Of a stretch of DNA of 64,000 nucleotides, positions 35,001 through 43,589 are shown one piece after another. Location: positions 1,168,099 through 1,232,098 of the forward strand of contig JAIZWL010000001.1 in the NCBI GenBank assembly GCA_021498125.1, in the 5' to 3' direction. Made by a program: the position numbers and the translations under genes. This DNA is from Candidatus Thorarchaeota archaeon. GTDB lineage: Archaea; Asgardarchaeota; Thorarchaeia; Thorarchaeales; Thorarchaeaceae. The notes beneath the pieces were generated by a model. The model had not been told where the DNA came from, ran no database searches, and saw only the letters and a list, made by a program, of their open reading frames with translations. The stretch's first letter is position 1. Each line of letters opens with the position of its first letter.

Positions 35001-36713
35001 TATAGAAACGGGACAGTAGTGGACTCAGGAAGTTGGGATGGTAGTTCTATCACTGTGAACGTGGATGGCTTGAGTCTGGGAGTGTATAACTATACCATTG
35101 TTGTCTATGATGTAGGTGGAAATCACAACCAGGACACGGTCTTTGTCACAGTCGTGGATGGGACCGCCCCTACGATCGACCACCCTGCGGATGTAGAGTA
35201 TGACGAGGGTACGACTGGTCACTCGATCACATGGACTCCGAGTGATGCTCACCCCTCACGTTATGAGGTCTACAGAAACGGAACAGTAGTGGACTCAGGA
35301 AGTTGGGATGGTAGTTCTATCACTGTGAGTGTGAACGGGTTGAGTGCGGGAACGTACAACTACACGATCGTGGTATATGACGTTGCGGACAATCATGTGA
35401 CAGATACTGTCTTTGTCACAGTTGAAGATGGGACCGCCCCTACGATCGACCACCCTGCGGATGTGGAGTATGACGAAGGCACGACTGGCCACTCGATCAC
35501 ATGGACTCCGAGCGATGCTCATCCCTCAAGCTATATCGTCTACAGAAACGGAACAGTGGTGGACTCAGGAAGTTGGGATGGCAGTTCTATCACTGTGAAC
35601 GTGGACGGACTGAGTGTAGGTGTTTACAACTACACACTAGTGGTCTACGATGAGGCCGGGAATATGAATAGTGACATGGTCTTTGTCACTGTTGTTGATG
35701 GAACCACACCGGCAGTTGATCATCCCGCAGATGTGGAGTATGACGAGGGCACGACTGGTCACTCGATCACATGGACTCCGAGCGACGCTCACCCCTCAAG
35801 CTATATCGTCTACAGAAACGGAACAGTGGTGGACTCAGGAAGTTGGGATGGCAGTTCTATCACTGTGAACGTAGATGGCTTGAATTTGGGAGTGTATAAC
35901 TACACACTAGTGGTTTATGATGAAACTGGGAATCACAACCAGGATACGGTCTTTGTCACAGTTGAAGACGGGACAGCCCCGACGATCGACCACCCCGATG
36001 ATGTGACCTATGATGAGGGCACAACTGGTCACTCGATCACATGGACTCCGAGTGATGCGCACCCATCACGCTACGAAGTATATCGGAATGGTACCCGTGT
36101 AGGTTCAGGAAGCTGGACTGGGACTCCCATCACTATGAACGTGGATGGACTGAGTGTGGGAACGTACAACTACACGATCGTGGTCTACGATGTTGGAGCG
36201 AATTACGTGACTGATACGGTCTTTGTTTCAGTCGTAGATGGGACAGCCCCGACGATCGATCACCCCGATGATGTGACCTATGATGAGGGCACAACTGGCC
36301 ACTCGATCACATGGACACCCAGTGATGCCCATCCCTCACGTTATGAGATATACAGAAACGGAACAGTAGTGGACTCGGGAAGTTGGGATGGCAGTTCTGT
36401 TACTGTGAGTGTGGACGGGTTGAGTGTAGGAGTGTACAACTACTCATTGGTGGTCTATGATGAGGCCGGACACCTGAACAGTGACATGGTCATTGTCACA
36501 GTACTCGCTCACAGTACTACTCCCACAACCACCACAACAACCACAACCACTACTACTACAACCACAACGGCAACGGGCACTACCTCCCCCACTACTACAA
36601 CCACAACAACGTCTACTCAAGGTGGGCTGAGCTTAGTAGTCTTGATCGGTATCGCAGGAATCGGTGCTGTTGTGATCGTCATCGTAATTTTCATGATGCG
36701 AAAGCGTCCATGA
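32007..36713 (+). CDS. Surface protein B: giant paralog with long beta-helix and seven Ig-like repeats
   Basis: A secreted, anchored protein of 1568 residues, twice the length of its upstream paralog. ATG 32007 (MKAYTLLVRISLIVFF) is preferred over GTG 31998. After the signal peptide, the beta-helix part runs to about residue 860, with two internal copies of a spacer segment around GQVILANCTGMRVENGYFH (33250-33330 and 33650-33720). Seven Ig-like domains of exactly 90 residues follow, and the middle ones are almost identical in DNA. The C-terminus is a threonine stalk plus the helix LVVLIGIAGIGAVVIVIVIF and RKRP. The size difference between the paralogs is due to repeat number. It is probably heavily glycosylated. 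Confidence 0.82.
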   Translation: MKAYTLLVRISLIVFFAILVSAAVHPAQSPALLNTVFTDNTMESLPRTGIVPRYAPAYTSHSPITISSNADFAAQGWPGNGSTGNPYVIEGLNITASGNCISISNTNVHFVIRGCLLSGDTTGDGIYLFNVTNGKISGCLVQNKYYGIRLESTSNSTIVNSTVSSNAIVGVEFNTVTNSSIVNSTINSNGRDGVYFYSSTNSSIVNSTINSNSQYGVFISYSIGCSVEGSTIYSNTYHGVLFFHSTSSRIINGEFYSNGNDGIFFDSTTESSVVNSTSYSNQQNGVNFDSSTDCTIVNSTINSNTQNGVNFDTTTDCSIVNSTIGPNENNGVGLYQTTNNSIVNSTIASSGYNGIYLWYSTGSYLSQNTFLNNGIYIYGSQPSYWHHNISSDNMVNGKILGYFWSQNGGTIDGSQYGQVILANCTGMRVENGYFHNATVGTELGFSTNITLADSIISSNAHDGVYFYSTSNSSIVNCTISSSGFDGAHFSSAANNTISHSTFMNNGLLVFGSSIFHWHQTVSSDTTVNGKTLGYFWNQTGGTIDGSQYGQVILANCTGMRVENGYFHDASVGLEIGYSSNITVVNSIATSNAHYGMLFSYSSNIDIVNATISSNPLYGTLLYYLTNSTVVNSTISSNGDIGMYLYSSTGCSIVGSTISSNEQHGIYFYYSTDCSIEDSTISSNVYEGVYFTSTTNCSVVESTISLNSYGMWISSTTSTNIVGSTITSNNIDGMHIVSTTDSSVVNNTITSNGEDAVEFVSTTDSSIVNNTIDSNQGVAVFLSSSSYRNILANNTLSLNSVGVVIDSSSTNNTLWFNVFAWNRNNNAYSDGPDNQWNSTSVGNYWSDYSGTGTYNIPGSGNNIDYYPMTWTDTTPPTIDHPADLQYDEGVSGNAITWNPSDRYPSHYEVYRNGTLEESGDWNGSSITVNVDGLSLGVYNYTIVVYDAAGNHNQDTVFVTVVDGTAPTIDHPADVEYDEGTTGHSITWAPSDAHPSSYKIYRNGTVVDSGSWDGSSITVNVDGLSLGVYNYTIVVYDVGGNHNQDTVFVTVVDGTAPTIDHPADVEYDEGTTGHSITWTPSDAHPSRYEVYRNGTVVDSGSWDGSSITVSVNGLSAGTYNYTIVVYDVADNHVTDTVFVTVEDGTAPTIDHPADVEYDEGTTGHSITWTPSDAHPSSYIVYRNGTVVDSGSWDGSSITVNVDGLSVGVYNYTLVVYDEAGNMNSDMVFVTVVDGTTPAVDHPADVEYDEGTTGHSITWTPSDAHPSSYIVYRNGTVVDSGSWDGSSITVNVDGLNLGVYNYTLVVYDETGNHNQDTVFVTVEDGTAPTIDHPDDVTYDEGTTGHSITWTPSDAHPSRYEVYRNGTRVGSGSWTGTPITMNVDGLSVGTYNYTIVVYDVGANYVTDTVFVSVVDGTAPTIDHPDDVTYDEGTTGHSITWTPSDAHPSRYEIYRNGTVVDSGSWDGSSVTVSVDGLSVGVYNYSLVVYDEAGHLNSDMVIVTVLAHSTTPTTTTTTTTTTTTTTTATGTTSPTTTTTTTSTQGGLSLVVLIGIAGIGAVVIVIVIFMMRKRP
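34621..36510 (+). repeat. Seven tandem 270-bp repeats encoding Ig-like domains
   Basis: Unit starts lie at 34621, 34891, 35161, 35431, 35701, 35971 and 36241, exactly 270 bp apart. Each begins near a GG(A)AC-(G/C)C-CC-T-C-GATCGA-CA block and encodes the phrase (D)EGTTGHSITW followed by HPS and YRNGT. The near identity of neighbouring units suggests recent unequal exchange or gene conversion. Surface protein A has three such units at 30532, 30802 and 31072. Confidence 0.85.
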
Positions 36714-36733
36714 TGGCTTCACATTAAGTACCA

Positions 36734-36784
36734 GTCTAGAAGGTGGTCTTGAGATTCAAGACTGCCTCTAGACCCGCTTTTTTT
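36734..36784 (+). terminator. Terminator of surface protein B (copy 2 of the shared element)
   Basis: The hairpin GTCTAGAAGG / CCTCTAGAC (36734-36743 with 36765-36773), then CCGCTTTTTTT. It is almost identical to the element at 31532-31582. Confidence 0.6.
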
Positions 36785-37163
36785 ACTCTCGTGTTGTACC
36801 ATGGATTGCATAATCGCATTAGCCTCGTGAGTACCTTCAAGAACTTCCGCAGTTTTACGCACTTTTCCCCGATCAGTTTTAATTATTTGGGATGATTCCT
36901 TTTCAGTACTGATCAATACGTGTTTCGAACTAGTACAGTCTGATGTTCCTCTTACTGATTCCATGTTCAAAATGGGCGCAATGCATGTTGCTTCCTCTCT
37001 CATACTACGTTATCTATGATCATCGCGTAAATCATTTTGAAGGGTCATAAATGGTTACTGTGGAGAATCGACTCTGATGATTTAGTATCTTCTGGGGCCG
37101 CTCATGTAATTCTATAACGTTGGTTAAATACAATCTGATTGGATGATGGGTCGGTGATCAATA
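36785..37163. other. Intergenic region
   Basis: About 380 bp without a gene that I can support. A minus-strand frame at 36719-37003 has no family signal and overlaps the terminator. A weak AT-rich box (GGTTAAATAC) near 37121 could be the promoter of the next gene. Confidence 0.4.
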
Positions 37164-38348
37164 ATGAAGAACCGATGGAAAATTGGACTTGGACTCCTGT
37201 TTGCAGTACTGATGTTGCAACCAACCTTTATTGCCGATGTTGCTGCACAGCAGAATCCAACTATGCCTACAACGATGCCCACACACCCACAATTCCCCAC
37301 GCCCCCAACACGGGAGCAGAGACCTGATGGGACTATGTTCATCAGAACGGATATTATTACAATTATGGCGACCAGCCAGATGCCCATGTTTCAGTTCTGG
37401 TTTGCTGCCGATGAGAATGGTACGATCGCCAAATTCTCACTTGCGTATCTTGGACTTGTAGAGTTCGAAGACGCTAACGGTGATGGTGCGTACCAGTCTA
37501 ACGAGACCCTCTACTATGCTCCTCTTGCAGCATATGACTGGACACTCCTATCAGGAACTGTCGAGTCTAACGGCACTACTACGGAAGTATGGCTGAAGTA
37601 CGTCAAGGGCGGAGTCCGTTCTGCTGGAATGGTTCCCGGAATCCCTGATGTTGATGTCCATAGTAGTTCTGCTGTCAATAGGTTCGCAGATGTGACGCTC
37701 CAGATCTGGGCACACATCTACCTCAATGATTACGAGGGCAATGTCACCGACGATCACGGTGTCAAGGCGACCTATCTTGTTCAGGGCAACTCTGAGCTCA
37801 AGATGGACATTGAGATTGGTAATTTCCCCTTCTCTACTAACACATCAAGTGTTGCTCTTCAGACCCTTCTCCGTGAGACCGAAGTCACAGGCGCACAGAA
37901 CCAGCTACGTCACAGATTCAGGGTTCATGAGCGGACTGGTGATCTAGTTGGTCATTCCGGAATCGATTGGAATTCCAAGCCTGGGAACGAGACCCGTTTT
38001 CAGGATGTGACCAACACTGCTGTCCAGAAGATCGATCTGACGGACGCAACGACTGGTGTCCCCCAAGGTTTCTACAGCTGGGTTGATCAGGCAACAGTCA
38101 CGTGGCCCGGTGGAGAGACCGAAGCTGTCAACGTCACTGCCTCCTACGTTCCCGCAGGCGTAGGTCTAGCTGTCTATCTTGCATACCCGAACTTTGATGG
38201 TGGATCTCTCCTCCATGACCCATCTATTGGTGTCTACCCCGATGCAGCTCCAACCACACAAGCTCCTCTGCTTGATACCACTCTCATCATTGGGATTGGT
38301 CTGTTTGCAGTCATTGCAGTTGCTGCTATCGTAATTCGACGCCGATAG
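37164..38348 (+). CDS. Anchored surface protein with calcium-loop-like motif
   Basis: A 394-residue exported protein. The signal peptide is MKNRWKIGLGLLFAVLMLQP, and a proline/threonine-rich linker follows the cleavage site. The ectodomain is beta-rich, with one EF-hand or dockerin-like loop (DANGDGAYQSNE, near residue 95) that may bind calcium. The C-terminus is a helix (LLDTTLIIGIGLFAVIAVAA) and RRR. I recognise no family. A strong terminator separates it from the next gene. Confidence 0.75.
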   Translation: MKNRWKIGLGLLFAVLMLQPTFIADVAAQQNPTMPTTMPTHPQFPTPPTREQRPDGTMFIRTDIITIMATSQMPMFQFWFAADENGTIAKFSLAYLGLVEFEDANGDGAYQSNETLYYAPLAAYDWTLLSGTVESNGTTTEVWLKYVKGGVRSAGMVPGIPDVDVHSSSAVNRFADVTLQIWAHIYLNDYEGNVTDDHGVKATYLVQGNSELKMDIEIGNFPFSTNTSSVALQTLLRETEVTGAQNQLRHRFRVHERTGDLVGHSGIDWNSKPGNETRFQDVTNTAVQKIDLTDATTGVPQGFYSWVDQATVTWPGGETEAVNVTASYVPAGVGLAVYLAYPNFDGGSLLHDPSIGVYPDAAPTTQAPLLDTTLIIGIGLFAVIAVAAIVIRRR

Positions 38349-38363
38349 TCGTAGCCCCCCATA

Positions 38364-38395
38364 GGCGGAGTGTAGGCTCACTCCGCCACCTTTTT
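38364..38395 (+). terminator. Terminator
   Basis: A perfect 9-bp stem (GGCGGAGTG / CACTCCGCC, 38364-38372 with 38379-38387) with a 6-nt loop, followed by ACCTTTTTG. Confidence 0.7.
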
Positions 38396-38447
38396 GTTTA
38401 GTAATGCTTTTAGAAAACTTGATGGAATGTTCTATGTTGACTCGGTG

Positions 38448-39437
38448 ATGTGCTTGAAGGTAAGAGTTTCCTTGATGGCTTTGCTGCTTCTGCTCGCAAT
38501 GTGTAGTATGTCTTCTCCCGTTAACGCTGCGACAGATAGTGATATTCTCCTCGATCCCCTCACGATTCAAGTGTATATCCATCCTAATGGCACAACTACT
38601 TTTTTCATTGATGCGACAGTACGGAACGTTGGAACAGACACCATAGACGTTCTGACTCTGAGAATAGATTCTCTAAAGCTGAGCCTTCAGTCATCCCTCG
38701 TAGATGGGCTTTCTACAAGCGCTTCTCTCAATCAATTGGACCGATACACTGAGGTGTTGATACCGTTACCGTCTTCGCTTGAATCCGATAGTTCTGTTTC
38801 TATTCATATTCAAGCGGTGGCTAACGATATTCAGTCAGAGGCGCTTGAGAGTGATGATGGCCTCTATTTACAAAGGAGTATGATCTATTATTTTCGACCA
38901 CAGACAACTATCCATAACTTTACCTTTATTGCAGTTCTCCCACCACACGCCTCCCTCAGTAGTGGTTCTGCCGCACCCCTATTTCCAACCGTGGACGGGA
39001 ACTATACGGACGGAGAGTCGCTGATCTTTTACTGGAATATTACCTCCATGGAACCTGGCCTAGAACAGGCTTTCATTGTCAAATATGAAATTCCGGACAC
39101 CCTTGTTACTGCACAAGTTTCTCCAGTGCTTCCTTCCTCATTGTTTCTTGGAATAGGCATTCTCCTCGGCATTGGTGGTGCCTTCCTTGCTCCCAAGATC
39201 TTTCGTCGTATTAAGAAAAGACGTTCTGTCAGATACGTCAGCATTTCTGATGATGAGCAAGAGGTCATTGATATCCTTCGGGTGAAGGGAGGTTCGTGTC
39301 CTCAGAAAATGATCGTTGACGAGCTTGGGGTCTCGCAAGCAAAGGCCAGTCTTCTCCTCAAAGCACTTGAAGAACGGGGAATAGTCCGGCGTTTTCGTGA
39401 TGGTCGAGCGAACATGGTCCACCTCGTTGAGGACTGA
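38448..39437 (+). CDS. Membrane-tethered winged-helix regulator with an exported sensor domain
   Basis: About 329 residues. ATG 38448 gives a clean signal peptide (MCLKVRVSLMALLLLLAMC); earlier starts at 38394 (TTG, inside the terminator) and 38427 are less likely. Residues about 30-225 form a beta-rich ectodomain with a few sequons. One membrane helix follows (LFLGIGILLGIGGAFLAPKIF), then a basic stretch and a cytosolic winged-helix domain at the C-terminus (DEQEVIDILRVKGGSCPQKM, then SQAKASLLLKALEERGIVRR). This order is that of archaeal membrane-bound one-component regulators. It may sense the surface and regulate nearby envelope genes. Confidence 0.78.
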   Translation: MCLKVRVSLMALLLLLAMCSMSSPVNAATDSDILLDPLTIQVYIHPNGTTTFFIDATVRNVGTDTIDVLTLRIDSLKLSLQSSLVDGLSTSASLNQLDRYTEVLIPLPSSLESDSSVSIHIQAVANDIQSEALESDDGLYLQRSMIYYFRPQTTIHNFTFIAVLPPHASLSSGSAAPLFPTVDGNYTDGESLIFYWNITSMEPGLEQAFIVKYEIPDTLVTAQVSPVLPSSLFLGIGILLGIGGAFLAPKIFRRIKKRRSVRYVSISDDEQEVIDILRVKGGSCPQKMIVDELGVSQAKASLLLKALEERGIVRRFRDGRANMVHLVED

Positions 39438-39589
39438 GTTATTCATTCGGCGGCTTTGTGAAATAACCCAATCTTGATTCAAATCAATCAGAGGAGATCG
39501 TATCTGAACTCAATCATGGCGTAATGATACAAGTTGTTCGGATACAATCTTGTCCATTGACTTTTTGCGCAGGTCTTTTCTTCGGCCAA

Positions 39590-39600
39590 GTATTTATATC
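39590..39600 (+). promoter_or_regulatory. Probable TATA box of the methylmalonyl-CoA operon
   Basis: GTATTTATATC lies about 50 nt before the TTG start at 39647, with GAGGTG close to the start. It would drive the B12-subunit, MeaB, mutase and epimerase genes as one transcript. Confidence 0.45.
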
Positions 39601-39646
39601 GGTCACACTGGTCTTAAACAGTCAAACACCGTATTGAGGTGTACTC

Positions 39647-40048
39647 TTGAGTTCGTCTAGGAAGATTAGAGTTCTTGTTGCAAAGCCCGGTCTGGATGGT
39701 CATGATCGTGGCGCGAAGGTCGTAGCCCGAGCCCTGCGAGATGCAGGAATGGAAGTCATTTACACAGGTCTACGGCAGACCCCAGAGATGATCGTTCGAG
39801 CCGCTGTTGATGAGTCCGTTGATGTCATTGGTCTCTCTATTCTCAGTGGAGCTCACATGGCCCTGTTCCCAAGAATTATGGAACTTCTTCGTGAAGAGGG
39901 TGCAGATGACATCATTGTCATCGGTGGTGGAATTATTCCTGAGGATGATGTCCCGGAGCTCAAGAAGGCGGGCATTGCTGAAGTCTTCGGTCCCGGTACT
40001 CCGCTGAACGAGATTGTTGACTTCATTAAGGAACACGTCAAAGTATAG
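39647..40048 (+). CDS. mcmB: Acyl-CoA mutase small subunit (B12-binding domain)
   Basis: A 133-residue stand-alone cobalamin-binding Rossmann domain. The DxHxxG motif is DGHDRG at 17-22, with His19 as the lower cobalt ligand (base-off/His-on). The SxL (SIL) and GG (VIGGG) motifs follow. It pairs with the large subunit at 41050 to form methylmalonyl-CoA mutase. It is the only B12 subunit in the window, so it may also serve the isobutyryl-type subunit at 15460. TTG start at 39647, with GAGGTG upstream. Confidence 0.93.
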   Translation: MSSSRKIRVLVAKPGLDGHDRGAKVVARALRDAGMEVIYTGLRQTPEMIVRAAVDESVDVIGLSILSGAHMALFPRIMELLREEGADDIIVIGGGIIPEDDVPELKKAGIAEVFGPGTPLNEIVDFIKEHVKV

Positions 40049-40075
40049 CCTTTATCTTTAGAGAGGACCAGCACA

Positions 40076-41044
40076 GTGTCGATACCAGACTTAGTTGATG
40101 GCGTGCTTGCAGGACGGAGACGCGATCTTGCACGACTGATCACCATGATCGAGAATGAGGACCCCCACTCGGCTGAGGCCCTGAGTCTTCTTTACAAACA
40201 TACTGGGCATGCTCACATCATTGGGATCACAGGCCCCCCCGGTTCGGGAAAGAGCACTCTGGTGACTCGGATCACTGGTGAATATCGTAAGCGCGACAAG
40301 ACTGTAGGAATTGTGGCAGTAGATCCCTCCAGCCCGTTCAGTGGTGGTGCCCTGCTTGGCGACAGAATTCGTATGCAGGAACATAGTCTTGACAAGGGCG
40401 TCTTCGTGCGAAGCATGGGGACTCGTGGTCATCTAGGAGGGATCGCTCGTGCAACCTCTGATGTCGTTCGTGCAATAGATGCATCCGGACGCGATATCAT
40501 TATTGTCGAAACCGTCGGTGCTGGTCAGTCGGAAGTCGAGATCATCGATATTGCTCATACGGTCATAGTTACTGATGTGCCAGGAAGTGGTGACGACATT
40601 CAGGCGATCAAGGCAGGAATCATGGAGATTGCCGACATATTTGTCGTGAACAAAAAAGATCTTCCGGGTGCCGATAAGAAGGTCGTCGAGATCAATGCCA
40701 TGCTTGACCTAGACCAGAATATGGGTATGTGGCGGCCTCCTGTCGTTCTTACAAATGGACGTACTGGAGAGGGCATTCCCGAGTTAGTCGATAAGATTGA
40801 AGAGCACATGAAATATCTCATTGAGAGTGGCACGCTTGAGCAAAAGGGTCTCCAACGTAGCCGTGAAGAACTAGAGCAACTGATGGAATATCGGCTCACA
40901 CAAGAACTCCTCCGGCATCTTCAAGATCGTCCAGAGTATGATGATGCAATTCGAAAGATTGCCAAACGTGATGATGATCCTTACACCGTAGCACAACGAT
41001 TGATCGCTGAGTTCTTGGCTGGCTACTCGCGAGAGGAGGAATAA
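40076..41044 (+). CDS. meaB: MeaB/ArgK-type GTPase, mutase chaperone
   Basis: P-loop G3E GTPase that guards and loads adenosylcobalamin into the mutase. GPPGSGKST is at 53-61. [19 protein letters not shown], the switch ETVGAGQSE, and the NKKD motif (VVNKKD) are typical of MeaB. At 322 residues it is the usual length, with an N-terminal helix and a C-terminal dimerisation arm. GTG start. It lies between the small and large mutase genes, with 27 nt and 2 nt gaps, which confirms its partner. Confidence 0.94.
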   Translation: MSIPDLVDGVLAGRRRDLARLITMIENEDPHSAEALSLLYKHTGHAHIIGITGPPGSGKSTLVTRITGEYRKRDKTVGIVAVDPSSPFSGGALLGDRIRMQEHSLDKGVFVRSMGTRGHLGGIARATSDVVRAIDASGRDIIIVETVGAGQSEVEIIDIAHTVIVTDVPGSGDDIQAIKAGIMEIADIFVVNKKDLPGADKKVVEINAMLDLDQNMGMWRPPVVLTNGRTGEGIPELVDKIEEHMKYLIESGTLEQKGLQRSREELEQLMEYRLTQELLRHLQDRPEYDDAIRKIAKRDDDPYTVAQRLIAEFLAGYSREEE

Positions 41045-41046
41045 TA

Positions 41047-42717
41047 ATGTCGGACAAGGGTGACCTGAGTGACGCTCTAAAGAAGTGGGAGGACACAACG
41101 GTATCTAAGACTATTAACAGATTTCCTGAACGGAAGCAGGAGTTCTCTACGCTCTCGGGTATCCCCATTAAGCGCCTCTACACCCCCCTTGACACGCAAC
41201 ATCTTAATTATGCGACATCTCTCGGATTTCCTGGTCTGTATCCTTTTACACGTGGCGTACAACCAACCATGTACCGTGGCCGCTTCTGGACGATGCGGCA
41301 ATACAGCGGTTTTGCAACAGCTCTGGAGACCAATCAGCGATTTAGATTTCTCCTAGAGCAGGGGCAGACAGGGCTCTCGGTCGCATTTGATCTGCCCACA
41401 CAAATCGGCTATGACTCCGATGACCCGTTGGCCAAGGGCGAAGTGGGAAAGGTCGGTGTCGCTATTGACTCGCTTGCAGACATGGAGGTACTGTTCCAAT
41501 CGATTCCCCTTGACAAGGTCAGTACCTCGATGACTATCAATGCTCCAGCCGCAGTACTCTTGGCCATGTATATAGCAGTTGCAGAAAAGCAAGGGGTTTC
41601 AATGGACAAACTTCGAGGGACTATCCAAAACGATATTCTCAAGGAGTACGTGGCACGTGGTACGTACATCTTTCCGCCGCAGCCCTCAATGAGACTCATT
41701 ACTGATATCTTCAAATTCTGTTCCGAAAAGATGCCCCTCTGGAACACGATCTCGATCAGCGGCTATCACATCCGGGAGGCTGGATCAACAGCCGTTCAAG
41801 AGGTCGCCTTTACAATAGCCAATGGGATCGCCTATGTGCAGGCTGCTCTTGATGTGGGTCTTGATGTTGACAAGTTCGCATCACGCCTCTCATTCTTCTT
41901 TGGGTCTCATAGTGACTTCTTCGAGGAGATTGCAAAGTTTAGGGCGGCGCGGCGCCTATGGGCTCGTATCATGAGGGAACGTTTTGGTGCCAAGAGTGAC
42001 AAATCTTGTCGAATGCGATTTCACACACAGACTGCGGGATGTACACTCACAGCACAGCAACCTGAGAACAATGTTATTCGAGTCACCCTTCAAGCGCTCC
42101 AAGCAGTTCTTGGCGGGACCCAGTCGCTACACACGAATTCCCGTGATGAGGCGCTCTCACTCCCGACAGAGGACTCGGTTCAGATCGCTCTCCGGACACA
42201 GCAGATAATCGCCTACGAGTCTGGTGTGGCTGACACGATTGATCCTCTGGCTGGTTCTTATTTCATCGAGCACCTGACAAATGAGATTGAGAGCAGGGCT
42301 ATGGAATACATTACAAAGATTGACGAACTCGGGGGGTCTCCAGTCGCTATTGAAAAGGGGTTCATTCAACGAGAGATCACTGCAAGTGCTTATGAGCATC
42401 AGCGATTGGTCGATGCAAAGGATCGCATTGTTGTTGGTGTTAACAAATTCACTGTAGATGAGGAGCAGAAGTTCGATTACATGCGTGTTGATCCTGAAGC
42501 CGAGCGCCGTCAGGTGGAGCGCGTTCAGAAGGTCCGCAAGTCACGTGATCGGTCCGTTGTAGATGCTGCACTTGCGGCGTTGCGTGAGGGTGCAAAGGGT
42601 GACGCAAATCTAATGCCGTTAATCTTGGATGCCGTTCGGGCTTATGCGACGTTAGGAGAGATCTGCGGCGTTCTTCGTGATGTCTTCGGCGAGTATCGTG
42701 CCCCTGATGTACTATAG
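41047..42717 (+). CDS. mcmA: Methylmalonyl-CoA mutase large subunit (canonical active site)
   Basis: A 556-residue TIM-barrel subunit that interconverts (R)-methylmalonyl-CoA and succinyl-CoA. Tyr86 of TMRQY and Arg204 of KEYVAR match the substrate-specifying Tyr89 and Arg207 of the Propionibacterium enzyme, so the substrate is methylmalonyl-CoA. [15 protein letters not shown] and SGYHIREAG are intact. The cobalamin domain is supplied by the separate subunit two genes upstream. It is 2 nt after meaB and 11 nt before the epimerase. Confidence 0.95.
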   Translation: MSDKGDLSDALKKWEDTTVSKTINRFPERKQEFSTLSGIPIKRLYTPLDTQHLNYATSLGFPGLYPFTRGVQPTMYRGRFWTMRQYSGFATALETNQRFRFLLEQGQTGLSVAFDLPTQIGYDSDDPLAKGEVGKVGVAIDSLADMEVLFQSIPLDKVSTSMTINAPAAVLLAMYIAVAEKQGVSMDKLRGTIQNDILKEYVARGTYIFPPQPSMRLITDIFKFCSEKMPLWNTISISGYHIREAGSTAVQEVAFTIANGIAYVQAALDVGLDVDKFASRLSFFFGSHSDFFEEIAKFRAARRLWARIMRERFGAKSDKSCRMRFHTQTAGCTLTAQQPENNVIRVTLQALQAVLGGTQSLHTNSRDEALSLPTEDSVQIALRTQQIIAYESGVADTIDPLAGSYFIEHLTNEIESRAMEYITKIDELGGSPVAIEKGFIQREITASAYEHQRLVDAKDRIVVGVNKFTVDEEQKFDYMRVDPEAERRQVERVQKVRKSRDRSVVDAALAALREGAKGDANLMPLILDAVRAYATLGEICGVLRDVFGEYRAPDVL

Positions 42718-42728
42718 GTGATGAACTT

Positions 42729-43136
42729 ATGACGATTGAGAAGATTGACCATGTTGGAATTGCGGTAAAGAGCCTCTCCGAAACCTTGCCTTACTATCGA
42801 GATGTTCTCGGACTTGAATTTCTCGGTGATGAAGTTGTACCTGAACAGAAGGTCCATGTGGCATTCCTCAAGATTGGAGAGAGTCGTATCGAGCTCTTGG
42901 AACCGACCTCCGAAGACAGTCCCATCTCCGGTTTTCTAGAAAAGCGTGGTGGTGGTATTCATCATATTGCTGTTCTTGTGGATGATATCGTGTCAGCTCT
43001 TCAAGAGCACAAGGCAAAGGGCTCACGCCTGATAGACGAGTCGCCTCGTAATGGTGCCCACGGGATGAAGATTGCTTTTGTTCATCCCAAGTCTACTTCT
43101 GGTGTCTTGCTAGAGCTCTGTCAGATAGATCAATAG
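42729..43136 (+). CDS. mce: Methylmalonyl-CoA epimerase
   Basis: A 135-residue glyoxalase-fold enzyme that interconverts the R and S forms of methylmalonyl-CoA. Metal ligands are the histidine of DHVGIAV, the histidine of [10 protein letters not shown], and the glutamate in the C-terminal GVLLELCQ. The [17 protein letters not shown] block is diagnostic. It is the last gene of the B12 operon. No clear terminator follows. Confidence 0.94.
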   Translation: MTIEKIDHVGIAVKSLSETLPYYRDVLGLEFLGDEVVPEQKVHVAFLKIGESRIELLEPTSEDSPISGFLEKRGGGIHHIAVLVDDIVSALQEHKAKGSRLIDESPRNGAHGMKIAFVHPKSTSGVLLELCQIDQ

Positions 43137-43210
43137 TTGGTGGATATCCAACGCGCCTCTGCTCTTCTCACCGTTTTCATGCTCGAACATAGATTTATCT
43201 GAAAATTTTC

Positions 43211-43220
43211 GGATATATTA
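43211..43220 (+). promoter_or_regulatory. Probable TATA box of the TPR gene
   Basis: GGATATATTA lies about 23-32 nt before the GTG start at 43242. That spacing leaves almost no leader, yet a GGAGGTG site is present, so the exact start of transcription is unclear. Confidence 0.3.
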
Positions 43221-43241
43221 TCGTATTCGGAGGTGAGCAAG

Positions 43242-43520
43242 GTGACTGAAGAGTCGCTTGTATCTCATTTCGACTATTATCGGCTGGCCAAGAAGTATGA
43301 GGCTACTGGTCGGTATAAGGAGGCCATTGAGGCCTACAAGAAGGCTATTGAAAAGAAAAAGGACTATGCTCATGCATGGTATTACAAGGCCCTGTTGCAC
43401 CACAGACTCAGGCAGTACAATGATGCCAAGTGCTGTGCAGAGACCGTACTAAGACTCCAACCAAGCTGGAACGAACATGTTCGAAAGATCCTTGCGGACT
43501 GTGAAGCGCACATACGTTAA
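43242..43520 (+). CDS. Small TPR protein
   Basis: A 92-residue protein with two tetratricopeptide repeats: LAKKYEATGRYKEAIEAYKK (first unit) and AHAWYYKALLHHRLRQYNDA (second). GTG 43242 is preferred over GTG 43233 because GGAGGTG at 43229-43235 then sits about 7 nt upstream. It is probably a protein-binding adaptor. Its partner is unknown. Confidence 0.75.
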   Translation: MTEESLVSHFDYYRLAKKYEATGRYKEAIEAYKKAIEKKKDYAHAWYYKALLHHRLRQYNDAKCCAETVLRLQPSWNEHVRKILADCEAHIR

Positions 43521-43589
43521 TCCTATTCACGATGATCTCAACTGTTTCTTAATTCAAGGCCATGTCAGTGAGCGTTAGGTCTCATAGGT

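Noticed and set aside
34010-35522. Several long minus-strand frames inside surface protein B
   Set aside because: They are by-products of the repeats on the other strand, with the same peptide recurring every 270 bp.
36719-37003. 94-codon minus-strand frame after surface protein B
   Set aside because: It is antisense to a terminator element and lacks any domain or ribosome site.
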